Origin: Sulfurovum sp.
Lineage (GTDB): Bacteria; Campylobacterota; Campylobacteria; Campylobacterales; Sulfurovaceae
Reading direction: 5' to 3'
Length of the DNA stretch: 5,895 nt
NCBI GenBank assembly: GCA_027038155.1
Contig: JALVXW010000335.1
Span: forward strand, 1-5,895
Shown: piece after piece, positions 1-5,888 of the stretch
Numbering within the stretch: the first letter of the stretch is position 1
How the letters are laid out: the number at the start of each line of letters is the position of its first letter
The notes under the pieces: generated by a model
Databases searched by the model: none
Told to the model about the DNA's origin: nothing
The model's input: the letters and a program-made list of their open reading frames with translations, nothing else
Position numbers and translations under genes: made by a program

Positions 1-71
1 GTATCTCTTGTCACCTCTAGTGTGTTAATTTCACCTATTTTAATCGTTAGATTTTTTGATTTTGTATTCAT
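1..71 (-). CDS. N-terminus of a CvfB/YitL-like S1 RNA-binding protein (partial)
   Basis: On the minus strand an ATG at 71-69 opens a frame that stays open for 23 codons to the left edge. It reads MNTKSKNLTIKIGEINTLEV followed by TRD. The stretch KIGEINTLEV resembles the opening of CvfB/YitL-family proteins, where a short (I/L)KIG..NTLEV strand begins the first S1-like RNA-binding domain; this is recalled family knowledge, not a search. A weak GGAA ribosome-binding site lies at 79-82, seven bases before the ATG. A TATAAT box at 120-125 on the same strand would give a leader of about 40 bases. CvfB-type proteins are cytoplasmic RNA binders with regulatory roles. The open frame, start and promoter are seen directly. 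The family call rests on about ten residues and could be wrong. Confidence 0.5.
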   Translation of the reverse strand, partial: MNTKSKNLTIKIGEINTLEVTRD

Positions 72-119
72 TGTGTTATTCCGTATTTAAATTTTATGAT
101 GCACTCATATAGTATTAAC

Positions 120-125
120 ATTATA
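120..125 (-). promoter_or_regulatory. -10 box of the leftward gene
   Basis: The minus strand reads TATAAT here, a perfect sigma-70 -10 hexamer, about 50 bases before the ATG of the leftward gene. No TTGACA-like -35 is visible at the usual distance, which is normal for Campylobacterota promoters. Its -35 position (about 143-148) overlaps the -10 box of the opposing promoter. Confidence 0.5.
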
Positions 126-136
126 TCTTATTTTTT

Positions 137-145
137 TGCTATAAT
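137..145 (+). promoter_or_regulatory. Extended -10 promoter of the DUF6524 gene pair
   Basis: The plus strand reads TGCTATAAT, a perfect extended -10 element, preceded by a run of seven T residues (131-137). Transcription would start near 152, giving a leader of under 20 bases with TGAGGA at 158-163 as ribosome-binding site. There is no recognisable -35; its position (about 117-122) overlaps the -10 box of the leftward promoter. Confidence 0.65.
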
Positions 146-169
146 TCACCAAAAAAATGAGGATTTAAC

Positions 170-631
170 ATGTTGCCAGACATTCTTACCAACAAATCAA
201 CCACCAAAAGTGGCAAACAGGTCACACACCTTGCAGGGTGGGTGACGTTTCTTCTTGCTATGGGACTTGCTGTTGGGACATGGAACCCGACAGGACACCA
301 TTTTGTCCACTACATCTCTAGTGTAGATGATATCTTCTCAGGGTTTAGACCTTTTGCGATACTCCTAATGATAGCACTTTGGCTTTTGGCACTCAAATCG
401 ATGTTTCAAAGTTTGGGATTTTTTGGTTTAGGGGTGACTGCGGTGATTATCGCAGCATTTATCTGGGGGTTACAACAGTACAAGCTTATTGATGTAGAAA
501 ATCTTGACCAATTGGGCTGGGCACTTACCCTTAGTATAGGCTTTCTTATCTGGTTTGGGCTTAATGCTTCTATTTTCTGGAAAAAGCTTACAGGTGTTTA
601 CACCACAGATGCAACCAGCGAAGACCTTTAG
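170..631 (+). CDS. DUF6524 family small integral membrane protein
   Basis: A 153-residue protein with four predicted membrane helices at about residues 21-37, 60-77, 83-100 and 116-135, and no signal-peptide cleavage site. It matches my recollection of DUF6524 proteins: WNPTG (38-42) at the end of helix 1, the S-LG turn before helix 3 (81-83), a Trp in helix 4 and a KKLTG-type segment with acidic residues at the C-terminus (138-152). No biochemical function is known for the family, so only an inner-membrane location can be stated. The ATG has a TGAGGA ribosome-binding site six bases upstream and an extended -10 promoter at 137-145. The next gene starts ten bases after the stop on the same strand, so the two are probably co-transcribed. 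This copy has a 20-residue polar N-terminal tail before helix 1, which I remember as shorter in other members. Confidence 0.75.
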   Translation: MLPDILTNKSTTKSGKQVTHLAGWVTFLLAMGLAVGTWNPTGHHFVHYISSVDDIFSGFRPFAILLMIALWLLALKSMFQSLGFFGLGVTAVIIAAFIWGLQQYKLIDVENLDQLGWALTLSIGFLIWFGLNASIFWKKLTGVYTTDATSEDL

Positions 632-641
632 TTAGCACGCC

Positions 642-1925
642 ATGCGTAGACGCTACAAGGCACTCATCGCTATAGCCCTGCCTATCATACTTGTCTATGG
701 ACTCAAATACAGTACACAGAGTACCTATGAGTGGCTTATGGGGTATATGTTTGCCATGGCACTGCTCTTTAAGGCCAGTATCCTCTCTTTGTGGTTTGCT
801 TCCAAACTTAAACTCATTGCTTTCATCAAAGGGCTTACTTTTTTTCAAGGCATACTCCTGCTTATCAAACGTTGGTTTTTGGACAATGTCCTCACCCAAT
901 GGATTAAAGCCAATATTATTGACCATCTTGTAGAGGGCTTTAACGAAGTCAAAGCATACTATATACAACTCAACCTCAAAGCCAAACTCAAAAATATAGG
1001 CAATATTCTCATAACTGTACTGCTCTTAGGTGTAGTAGCACACTACATAGGCTACTTAGACAAACTCCTCTTTTTTGCCCAAATCAAACTCTTTGCCTCT
1101 GCACTTGTTGAAGGGTTTGTTGCCTTTGCTAGCAAAATAACCACATCGATACTCTCATGGTTTACCTCTTCGTGGCTGGCTCCTCTTTTTGAGGTCTTTG
1201 CCCTCTCTTATCTACTTACGCTTTTGGAAAAATGGTTTGGAGCTAACAATCCTCTCTCAAGGTTTTTTAACTTCATAGCAGACAAAATTAACCAACTGCT
1301 CTACTACCTAGGCTTACTCAAAAGCAAACATATAGACCCCATGGTAACGTGCAAAGTGGTCTCCAACTCCAAAAAAGCTGGCGAAAAACTTAGTATCATG
1401 ATACAAAACAAAAAGATACGTGAAGAGTTTCGCTACTTTGAACATTTTGAAAATATCATTATGCAAGGGCATATAGATGCCTATCATAGTTTTAAAGATA
1501 TGGAAAAAATTACAGACAAAAAAGAGCTCTACAGACGCATCAACCAAAAGACCAAAGACAACATAGACATCGTCGCTTACATCTCGCGTAACAGTATGGG
1601 TGTACTTTTAGAAGAGAGTGCAAAAGATACCTTTTATCATGATATTTTTCTATTAGAGAGCTTTGCCTCACACCAAGAGCATGGGGTAAAAGTCTATGAC
1701 GATGAGAACCAAGAACACATAGACCATACCGATTTTTGGGTACTGAACACCTCTAAATTTCCTGTAATCATAGGAAGTAAAAGTCATAATTTTGAAGAGA
1801 CCTGCATCTTTCCTCATGGATTACGGCTGGTTAAAACAGACAAACCATTTTCGTATGAGGATGGGGATGTGTATGGTAAGTATGGAGGTGTTGAGGTGTG
1901 CGTGACTGCGATAGAACGTATATAA
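642..1925 (+). CDS. Uncharacterised membrane protein with soluble C-terminal half
   Basis: A 427-residue protein I do not recognise. The N-terminal half is hydrophobic, with likely helices at about 5-21, 33-52, 58-76, 120-140, 143-165 and 180-197; the shorter ones could be amphipathic. Between helices 3 and 4 lies a basic amphipathic stretch (about 85-118). From about residue 228 to the end the protein is soluble and rich in charge, with a Lys/Glu-rich helical part (243-308) and a beta-looking tail containing DFWVLNTSKFPVIIG (364-378) and GDVYGKYGGVEVCVTAIERI at the terminus. No Walker, HExxH, CxxC or other catalytic motif is visible. The MRRR start fits the positive-inside rule. The ATG lies ten bases after the DUF6524 stop but has no good ribosome-binding site, so translation is probably coupled. 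That pairing suggests a shared envelope role, which is inference. Confidence 0.7.
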   Translation: MRRRYKALIAIALPIILVYGLKYSTQSTYEWLMGYMFAMALLFKASILSLWFASKLKLIAFIKGLTFFQGILLLIKRWFLDNVLTQWIKANIIDHLVEGFNEVKAYYIQLNLKAKLKNIGNILITVLLLGVVAHYIGYLDKLLFFAQIKLFASALVEGFVAFASKITTSILSWFTSSWLAPLFEVFALSYLLTLLEKWFGANNPLSRFFNFIADKINQLLYYLGLLKSKHIDPMVTCKVVSNSKKAGEKLSIMIQNKKIREEFRYFEHFENIIMQGHIDAYHSFKDMEKITDKKELYRRINQKTKDNIDIVAYISRNSMGVLLEESAKDTFYHDIFLLESFASHQEHGVKVYDDENQEHIDHTDFWVLNTSKFPVIIGSKSHNFEETCIFPHGLRLVKTDKPFSYEDGDVYGKYGGVEVCVTAIERI

Positions 1926-1958
1926 CTTACCAATATATCACATTTTTGTTATCTTTAT

Positions 1959-1988
1959 CCCAAATCTTGAAATCCCAAATCTCGAAAT
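1959..1988. repeat. Tandem repeat of a 15-bp unit
   Basis: Two adjacent 15-bp units, CCCAAATCTTGAAAT (1959-1973) and CCCAAATCTCGAAAT (1974-1988), differ at one base. The unit occurs a third time, identical to the second, at 3319-3333. It sits in the gap between two converging genes. No stem-loop or T-tract typical of a terminator is seen in it. Confidence 0.8.
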
Positions 1989-2013
1989 AGAACTCTTTGA
2001 ATTTGTATCATCA
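1974..2013 (+). repeat. 40-bp direct repeat, copy A
   Basis: This stretch matches 3319-3358 in the same orientation at 35 of 40 positions by hand alignment. The first 19 bases, CCCAAATCTCGAAATAGAA, are identical, as is the end TTTGTATCATCA. The copy begins ten bases beyond the stop of the ATPase gene, while copy B lies upstream of that gene, so the two bracket it with a period of 1345 bp. The differences do not favour third codon positions, so conserved coding is not supported. Confidence 0.8.
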
Positions 2014-2023
2014 ACTCTATCTC

Positions 2024-3238
2024 CTAATATAAAAATCCAAATAACCATAACGGTATCTTGTTGCCAAAGCCTATCTCTATGTCATCTGCTACCACATAAG
2101 AATTCTCTACATCTTTTATCTGTTTAAAGCCCTTTTTTTTACCACCAACTTCAAACAGATAACGCTCTTTTACCAAAAAATCTCCTACTTTAGATGCAAA
2201 GATAGTATCGTCCAAAAACTGCTTACCGTAGTAATTTTTAATCTGATTGACAAAAAAACTTTCTCTAAGACTGCCTATGTTGCTGTTTTCACTCAGTGCA
2301 TAGGAGATATTGGGGTTATTCATATAGAGTTTTTCAGGCTTGCTCATGATTTTGTAGCCTTTTTCTCGTGTTCTAAGGCTTGTGATGATTTTTGCGTCTT
2401 CTAAATATTTGAGATATTCATATATCTTAGGTCTGGAGATATTGGTTGACGTTGCCAAATCCACGAGATTTGGCACGAACGGCACAGAGACAGCAATCAT
2501 ATAGAGCAGTTTTTTCAGTTTGTTTATCTGTGCTATCTCTATAGTGTTGATGTATGGTAAATCTGTCTCCAAGATAAGCATAATCACTTGTATAATACGC
2601 TGATGGTAAAATGCCCTGTCTTCTAGCACAAAAGGGTATGCTCCATACTGCATATACTCTCTAAAAAGCTTGATAGGTTTGATGTGAGCTGTAATGGTAC
2701 TGGCTATCTTTTCATGATTTTCTAACACTTCTTCAAGGGTATAGGTGGGCAAGTCCACTGTATCGGTAAGATAAAGATACTCTCTAAATGACATATTTTC
2801 CAGATGATATACAAGGCTTCTTCGTGACAGGTCTCCATCTTGTCTGCTTATCTTCAATATGGACGAACCAGAAAAAACCACCTTGACATCTAACATATCA
2901 TAAATGAGTTTGATGTGTACCGACCACTCTTTGTACTTGTGGACTTCATCTATAAAGAGTATCTTGCCACCAAGCTGTACAAACTCCTGTGCAAACTCCA
3001 GTAACGATATGGTCTGAAAATAGGGGTTGTCCAAAGAGATGTACAACACAGAGCTGTCATTGTCATAATGCTCTTTGATATACTGTAGCATCAATGTCGT
3101 CTTACCCTGCCCACGCTGCCCTAAGATACCTATGAGTCTTTGACTCCAGTCTATCTTGCCATAGAGGTATCTTTTATGTGTCAAGGAGACTCTATACAGA
3201 AGTATTTTTTGCATTTGATAGAGGTTTTGTATATTCAA
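2024..3238 (-). CDS. AAA_14/DUF4143-type ATPase
   Basis: A 404-residue predicted cytoplasmic ATPase. The P-loop GQRGQGKTT (40-48) is followed by a Walker B strand ILFIDEVH (93-100), a sensor-1-like VVFSGSS (120-126) and the SRRSLVYHL segment (138-146) that carries the arginines of this family, then SFREYL (150-155). Residues about 255-290 (NLVDLATSTNISRPKIYEYL and on) look like a winged helix. The C-terminus has DFLVKERYLFEVGGKKKG (353-370), which resembles a degraded PD-(D/E)XK nuclease core, and ends in the IPLWLFGFLY tail I recall from related proteins. Length is normal, so the gene looks intact. Such ATPases are widespread accessory genes without an agreed role; DNA binding is plausible. 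The start is TTG, chosen because AAAGGAG lies five bases upstream; the next ATG is codon 9. The gene has its own promoter, is separated from uma2 by a terminator, and is flanked by direct repeats. Confidence 0.85.
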   Translation of the reverse strand: MNIQNLYQMQKILLYRVSLTHKRYLYGKIDWSQRLIGILGQRGQGKTTLMLQYIKEHYDNDSSVLYISLDNPYFQTISLLEFAQEFVQLGGKILFIDEVHKYKEWSVHIKLIYDMLDVKVVFSGSSILKISRQDGDLSRRSLVYHLENMSFREYLYLTDTVDLPTYTLEEVLENHEKIASTITAHIKPIKLFREYMQYGAYPFVLEDRAFYHQRIIQVIMLILETDLPYINTIEIAQINKLKKLLYMIAVSVPFVPNLVDLATSTNISRPKIYEYLKYLEDAKIITSLRTREKGYKIMSKPEKLYMNNPNISYALSENSNIGSLRESFFVNQIKNYYGKQFLDDTIFASKVGDFLVKERYLFEVGGKKKGFKQIKDVENSYVVADDIEIGFGNKIPLWLFGFLY

Positions 3239-3243
3239 GAGAA

Positions 3244-3250
3244 CTCCTTT
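3244..3250 (-). promoter_or_regulatory. Ribosome-binding site supporting a TTG start
   Basis: The minus strand reads AAAGGAG, ending five bases before the TTG at 3238. This strong site at ideal spacing decides the start, since the first in-frame ATG (codon 9) would leave it 29 bases away. It directly abuts the left arm of the inverted repeat at 3251-3298. Confidence 0.75.
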
Positions 3251-3298
3251 GTAAATCTTACTTTACATAATTATAGTTAAATGTAAATTAGTATTTAC
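3251..3298. repeat. Imperfect 18-bp inverted repeat around the ATPase promoter
   Basis: The left arm GTAAATCTTACTTTACAT (3251-3268) and the reverse complement of the right arm, GTAAATACTAATTTACAT (3281-3298), agree at 15 of 18 positions, with both 6-base ends exact. The 12-base spacer (3269-3280) contains the TATAAT box of the ATPase gene on the minus strand. The inner palindrome TTTACAT-N12-ATGTAAA is perfect. The placement fits a dimeric repressor's operator. The expected transcript begins inside the left arm, so a hairpin in mRNA is unlikely to be its purpose. Confidence 0.65.
3270..3275 (-). promoter_or_regulatory. -10 box of the ATPase gene
   Basis: The minus strand reads TATAAT, giving a predicted start near 3263 and a leader of about 25 bases with the ribosome-binding site in it. 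No -35 is visible. The box sits at the centre of the inverted repeat at 3251-3298. Confidence 0.55.
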
Positions 3299-3318
3299 TT
3301 TAAAGAACTTCTAATAAA

Positions 3319-3358
3319 CCCAAATCTCGAAATAGAAATTCATGACTTTGTATCATCA
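3319..3358 (+). repeat. 40-bp direct repeat, copy B
   Basis: This is the second copy of the repeat at 1974-2013, 35 of 40 bases identical, in the same orientation. It lies between the end of uma2 and the ATPase promoter. On the minus strand each copy follows the 3' end of a gene: copy A ten bases after the ATPase stop, copy B 47 bases after the uma2 stop. The preceding 15-bp unit that copy A has is absent here. Confidence 0.8.
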
Positions 3359-3398
3359 TCACCGAACCATTATAGAATACAAGTAACATACCATTCAC

Positions 3399-3421
3399 AA
3401 AAAAATTAGCGTATACGCCAA
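3399..3421 (-). terminator. Compact intrinsic terminator overlapping the uma2 stop codon
   Basis: On the minus strand TTGGCG (3421-3416), loop TATA and CGCTAA (3411-3406) form a six-pair stem with three G-C pairs, one G-T and two A-T, followed at once by seven T residues (3405-3399). The uma2 stop codon TAA is the last part of the stem. The stem is short, but the stem plus T-tract arrangement is typical of rho-independent termination and would separate uma2 from the ATPase gene. Confidence 0.65.
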
Positions 3422-3942
3422 ATCTTAGAAAAGTCAAAGTCTATCTTACATTTATCTACTATAAATGTATATGTTTCATCTGAAAAATCCCCAACTTTTA
3501 GGTATTTTCCCTCTTTCAATGCATAAACTTTGGCTACTTGATTGTCAGGATAGACAATAATATAAAAGGCAACACCCTCTTGCTGATAGAGTTCAAACTT
3601 TAGGGTTTCATCTCGCCTTACGGTAGAGGGAGAGACTATCTCAAAGATAATTTCAGGTTTTTTAGTCAGTTTTTCATCGGGTTCATAGCAGATTACCAAC
3701 ATATCTGGTTTCACAACTGTATCGCTAGAGATTTCCCAGTCTATCTCAAAGAGTGCTTGACACTTTGGACATTTTTCCAAAGAACAATTGAGTTCTAAAA
3801 ATATTTTACCACTTATGCTTTGGTGTGTCACCATAGGAGAGGGAGCCATAGCATACGGTACACCATAGATAAGCTCCCACTCATCGTGCCAATGTTTATA
3901 CTCTTCAACAGTATAGTATTCTGTATATGCATGGGCTGGCAT
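3406..3942 (-). CDS. Uma2 family (DUF820) PD-(D/E)XK nuclease-like protein
   Basis: A 178-residue protein of the usual length for the family. Typical landmarks appear in order: a leading Y-T-VEEY segment (10-15), WELIYGVPYAMAPSP (22-36) with the conserved Glu23, a His in MVTHQ (37-41), VVKPDMLVI (76-84) with Asp80, IIFEIVSPST (98-107) with Glu101, then RRDETLKFELYQQEGV (109-124) with Lys115. Asp80, Glu101 and perhaps Lys115 would form the metal-binding nuclease-fold site; this follows family knowledge. Uma2 proteins are abundant in many bacteria but their substrate is not established. Cysteines at 53, 58 and 61 form a small cluster. The ATG has AAGGAG five bases upstream and an extended -10 promoter in the 49-base gap after dsbD. 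A terminator covers the stop codon, so it is probably a single-gene unit, though read-through from dsbD is possible because no terminator is seen there. Confidence 0.88.
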   Translation of the reverse strand: MPAHAYTEYYTVEEYKHWHDEWELIYGVPYAMAPSPMVTHQSISGKIFLELNCSLEKCPKCQALFEIDWEISSDTVVKPDMLVICYEPDEKLTKKPEIIFEIVSPSTVRRDETLKFELYQQEGVAFYIIVYPDNQVAKVYALKEGKYLKVGDFSDETYTFIVDKCKIDFDFSKIWRIR

Positions 3943-3971
3943 CTTTTCTCCTTGTTTTATTTTCTATGTTG

Positions 3972-3980
3972 ATTATAGCA
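3972..3980 (-). promoter_or_regulatory. Extended -10 promoter of uma2
   Basis: The minus strand reads TGCTATAAT, identical to the element at 137-145. It lies in the gap between the dsbD stop and uma2 and predicts a start near 3965 with a leader of about 23 bases containing AAGGAG. A small CTATG/CATAG inverted repeat (3964-3968 and 3979-3983) overlaps its edges. Confidence 0.65.
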
Positions 3981-3991
3981 TAGTCTTATAG

Positions 3992-5770
3992 TTACTGAAC
4001 GATAGACTTCAAGTGCTTTGCAAATGCTTCAGGTTCTACAAAACCACTTAATGTTTTATCACTCAAATAGTGATTATTTTTATCAAAGAAGATAATATTG
4101 GGGGTTCCAAAAAGTGAGAACTTCTTAAGTAGTGCTTTGTCCTCTTCTGTATTGTTGGTCAAATCTATTTTGATAAACGTAAAGTTTTTTAACTGCTCTT
4201 TTACCAAAGGGTGAGGAAAGGTAATCTCGGAGAGTTCTGCACAAGCTGTACAAGAGTCTTTTCCAAAATCCACCACCACTGGTTTATCTGAAGCTTCTAC
4301 CTCTTTCATGAGACGCTTCACAGAGTAGCCTAAGTGTTCTCCTTTTGCTTCTACTGGGGCAGAGGCTAGTGGTGAGATACCTGATGTAAACTTCTCAAAG
4401 GGTCTAAACATAGAATTTGCCCCAGAGATAGCCCCAATAAAGAGTGCTACACCATAGAGCAGAAAGACCAACCCTAAAAGCCTAAAGAGCTTTTTTGCCC
4501 CTTCAAACTCTTTGTTGTCAAAAACACCCATAAACAGAGCCACACCCATAAAGAGTAGCGACCACAAGAAGAGTGTCAAGCCTATAGGCAAAAAGCGTCC
4601 AAGCATCGCGATGGCAACGGCAAGCATTGTAACCCCAAAAATCTGAGAAATACGTGTCATCCATCCTCCAGGCTTTGGCATAAACTTACCAGCCCCTAGA
4701 CCAATCACAAGAAGCGGAAGCCCCATACCAAGCCCCATGGCAAAGAGTGCCAACCCACCCAAAAGTGCATTACCCGTCAAGGTAATAAACAGCACTGCTC
4801 CTCCTAGTGGTGGTGTCACACAAGGCCCCACGATGAGTGCAGAGAAGAAGCCCATAATCGCGGTACCTACTATGCCACCTTTGCCCTGTGCTTCATCGGA
4901 GGCTTTAGTAAGTTTAGACTGCCAAGAGGCGGGTAAACCTATCTCGTAGTATCCAAAAAGTGATATAGCAAGTGCCACAAAAATAATAGCAAACAGTGTC
5001 AATATCCATGGTGTTTGCAATGCAGCACTCACGTCTATCCCGGAAATACCTGCTACCACTCCCACAATAGCATAGGTTACTGCCATCGCCAACACATACA
5101 CCAATGAAATTAAAAACGGATTAGACTTTTGTCCCTCCTCTTTTCCCTCTTGTGCCATGATGATAGACGACAGGATAGGTATCATCGGAAAGATACAAGG
5201 GGTGAATGAGATAAGAATACCCAAAACCAAAAAGATAAGGATAATAAATATGGGGCTTTCATTTAAAAAGAAATCAACAATTTTTTTAGGGTTTCCCTCT
5301 TTAATGACTGCGGAAACCTTATCTATCATTCCAGGCTCTACACCTTTAAATTTGAATGTTTTTTTGATAGGCTGGTAACAAATCCCTACATCCGAACAGC
5401 CTTGAAACTCTATCTCCAAGGTATAATCACCTGCAACTTTGGATGTTATCTCTTTGGTAGGAATATCTACATGAAGTACTCCCTGATAGACCTTGTCTCC
5501 ATCAAACTCTTGCGGTTTTGGCTTAACAACACTCAACTCCACTACTTTTGGTGCAACGACCCTATAGTGCAAAGAGTCTTCATAAATATGAATTTTATCT
5601 GCCATTTTAAGCGTAGTCTGAATTACATCATCTTTGAGCGTAGCACTCACCTGAAATGCCTCATCTGGTGTCAAAAATTTTTGTCTCTTCAGGGCATCAC
5701 CAAAGCCACCCAACAGATAGGTTGAAAAAATCAAACTTACCAAAAGTAACTTTTTGAGTATATTTTTCAT
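3992..5770 (-). CDS. dsbD: Thiol:disulfide interchange protein DsbD
   Basis: A 592-residue inner-membrane reductase that takes electrons from cytoplasmic thioredoxin and hands them to periplasmic thiol partners, such as DsbC-like isomerases or cytochrome c maturation proteins. A signal peptide (1-21) leads to a mature start like that of E. coli DsbD. The periplasmic alpha domain holds Cys125 and Cys131 in GCSDVGICY. Eight membrane helices follow at about 174-194, 218-240, 251-274, 300-325, 330-358, 373-393, 396-416 and 428-449, with the redox pair Cys192 (SFTPCIFP) and Cys317 (VGPCVTPP). The C-terminal thioredoxin-like gamma domain has CTAC (507-510) and the cis-proline motif GTP (555-557). 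All six catalytic cysteines are present, so the protein should be active. The start is supported by the signal peptide; the ribosome-binding site (AAAGAGAG) is imperfect. It faces the right-edge gene across an AT-rich divergent gap. No redox partner gene is within view. Confidence 0.96.
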   Translation of the reverse strand: MKNILKKLLLVSLIFSTYLLGGFGDALKRQKFLTPDEAFQVSATLKDDVIQTTLKMADKIHIYEDSLHYRVVAPKVVELSVVKPKPQEFDGDKVYQGVLHVDIPTKEITSKVAGDYTLEIEFQGCSDVGICYQPIKKTFKFKGVEPGMIDKVSAVIKEGNPKKIVDFFLNESPIFIILIFLVLGILISFTPCIFPMIPILSSIIMAQEGKEEGQKSNPFLISLVYVLAMAVTYAIVGVVAGISGIDVSAALQTPWILTLFAIIFVALAISLFGYYEIGLPASWQSKLTKASDEAQGKGGIVGTAIMGFFSALIVGPCVTPPLGGAVLFITLTGNALLGGLALFAMGLGMGLPLLVIGLGAGKFMPKPGGWMTRISQIFGVTMLAVAIAMLGRFLPIGLTLFLWSLLFMGVALFMGVFDNKEFEGAKKLFRLLGLVFLLYGVALFIGAISGANSMFRPFEKFTSGISPLASAPVEAKGEHLGYSVKRLMKEVEASDKPVVVDFGKDSCTACAELSEITFPHPLVKEQLKNFTFIKIDLTNNTEEDKALLKKFSLFGTPNIIFFDKNNHYLSDKTLSGFVEPEAFAKHLKSIVQ

Positions 5771-5888
5771 CTTCTCTCTTTGTTTATAAATTTTTATAAC
5801 TATTTATGTATAAATTATGTAATAGTATCAAAAAAGTGTTAATGTTTTGTAAAAGATTTTTTATATATTTTCTACAAGAGGGGTTACT

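Noticed and set aside
157..168. Tiny leader ORF ATG AGG ATT TAA before the DUF6524 gene
   Set aside because: The ATG lies about five bases from the predicted transcription start and overlaps the ribosome-binding site of the real gene; it is most likely chance.
588..968. Minus-strand open frame of 126 codons
   Set aside because: It overlaps the well-supported membrane gene, has no family features and no ribosome-binding site; it is a shadow frame.
1926..1958. Terminator for the membrane gene pair
   Set aside because: The region is AT-rich with a run of five T residues, but I could not find an inverted repeat able to form a convincing stem.
1974..2013. Reading the direct repeat as a conserved peptide (PNLEIE...FVSS on the plus strand)
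   Set aside because: Both copies can be read in this frame, but the differences between them are not biased to third positions and no start codon exists, so coding is not supported.
1959..3358. CRISPR-like array
   Set aside because: Only three short units exist, two of them adjacent without a spacer, and there are no cas genes.
2024..3942. ATPase plus Uma2 as a two-gene defence or toxin-antitoxin system
   Set aside because: Each has its own promoter and a terminator separates them; both are common stand-alone accessory genes, so adjacency alone is weak evidence.
5402..5725. Plus-strand open frame of 107 codons inside dsbD
   Set aside because: It is antisense to the conserved DsbD alpha domain and has no recognisable protein features.
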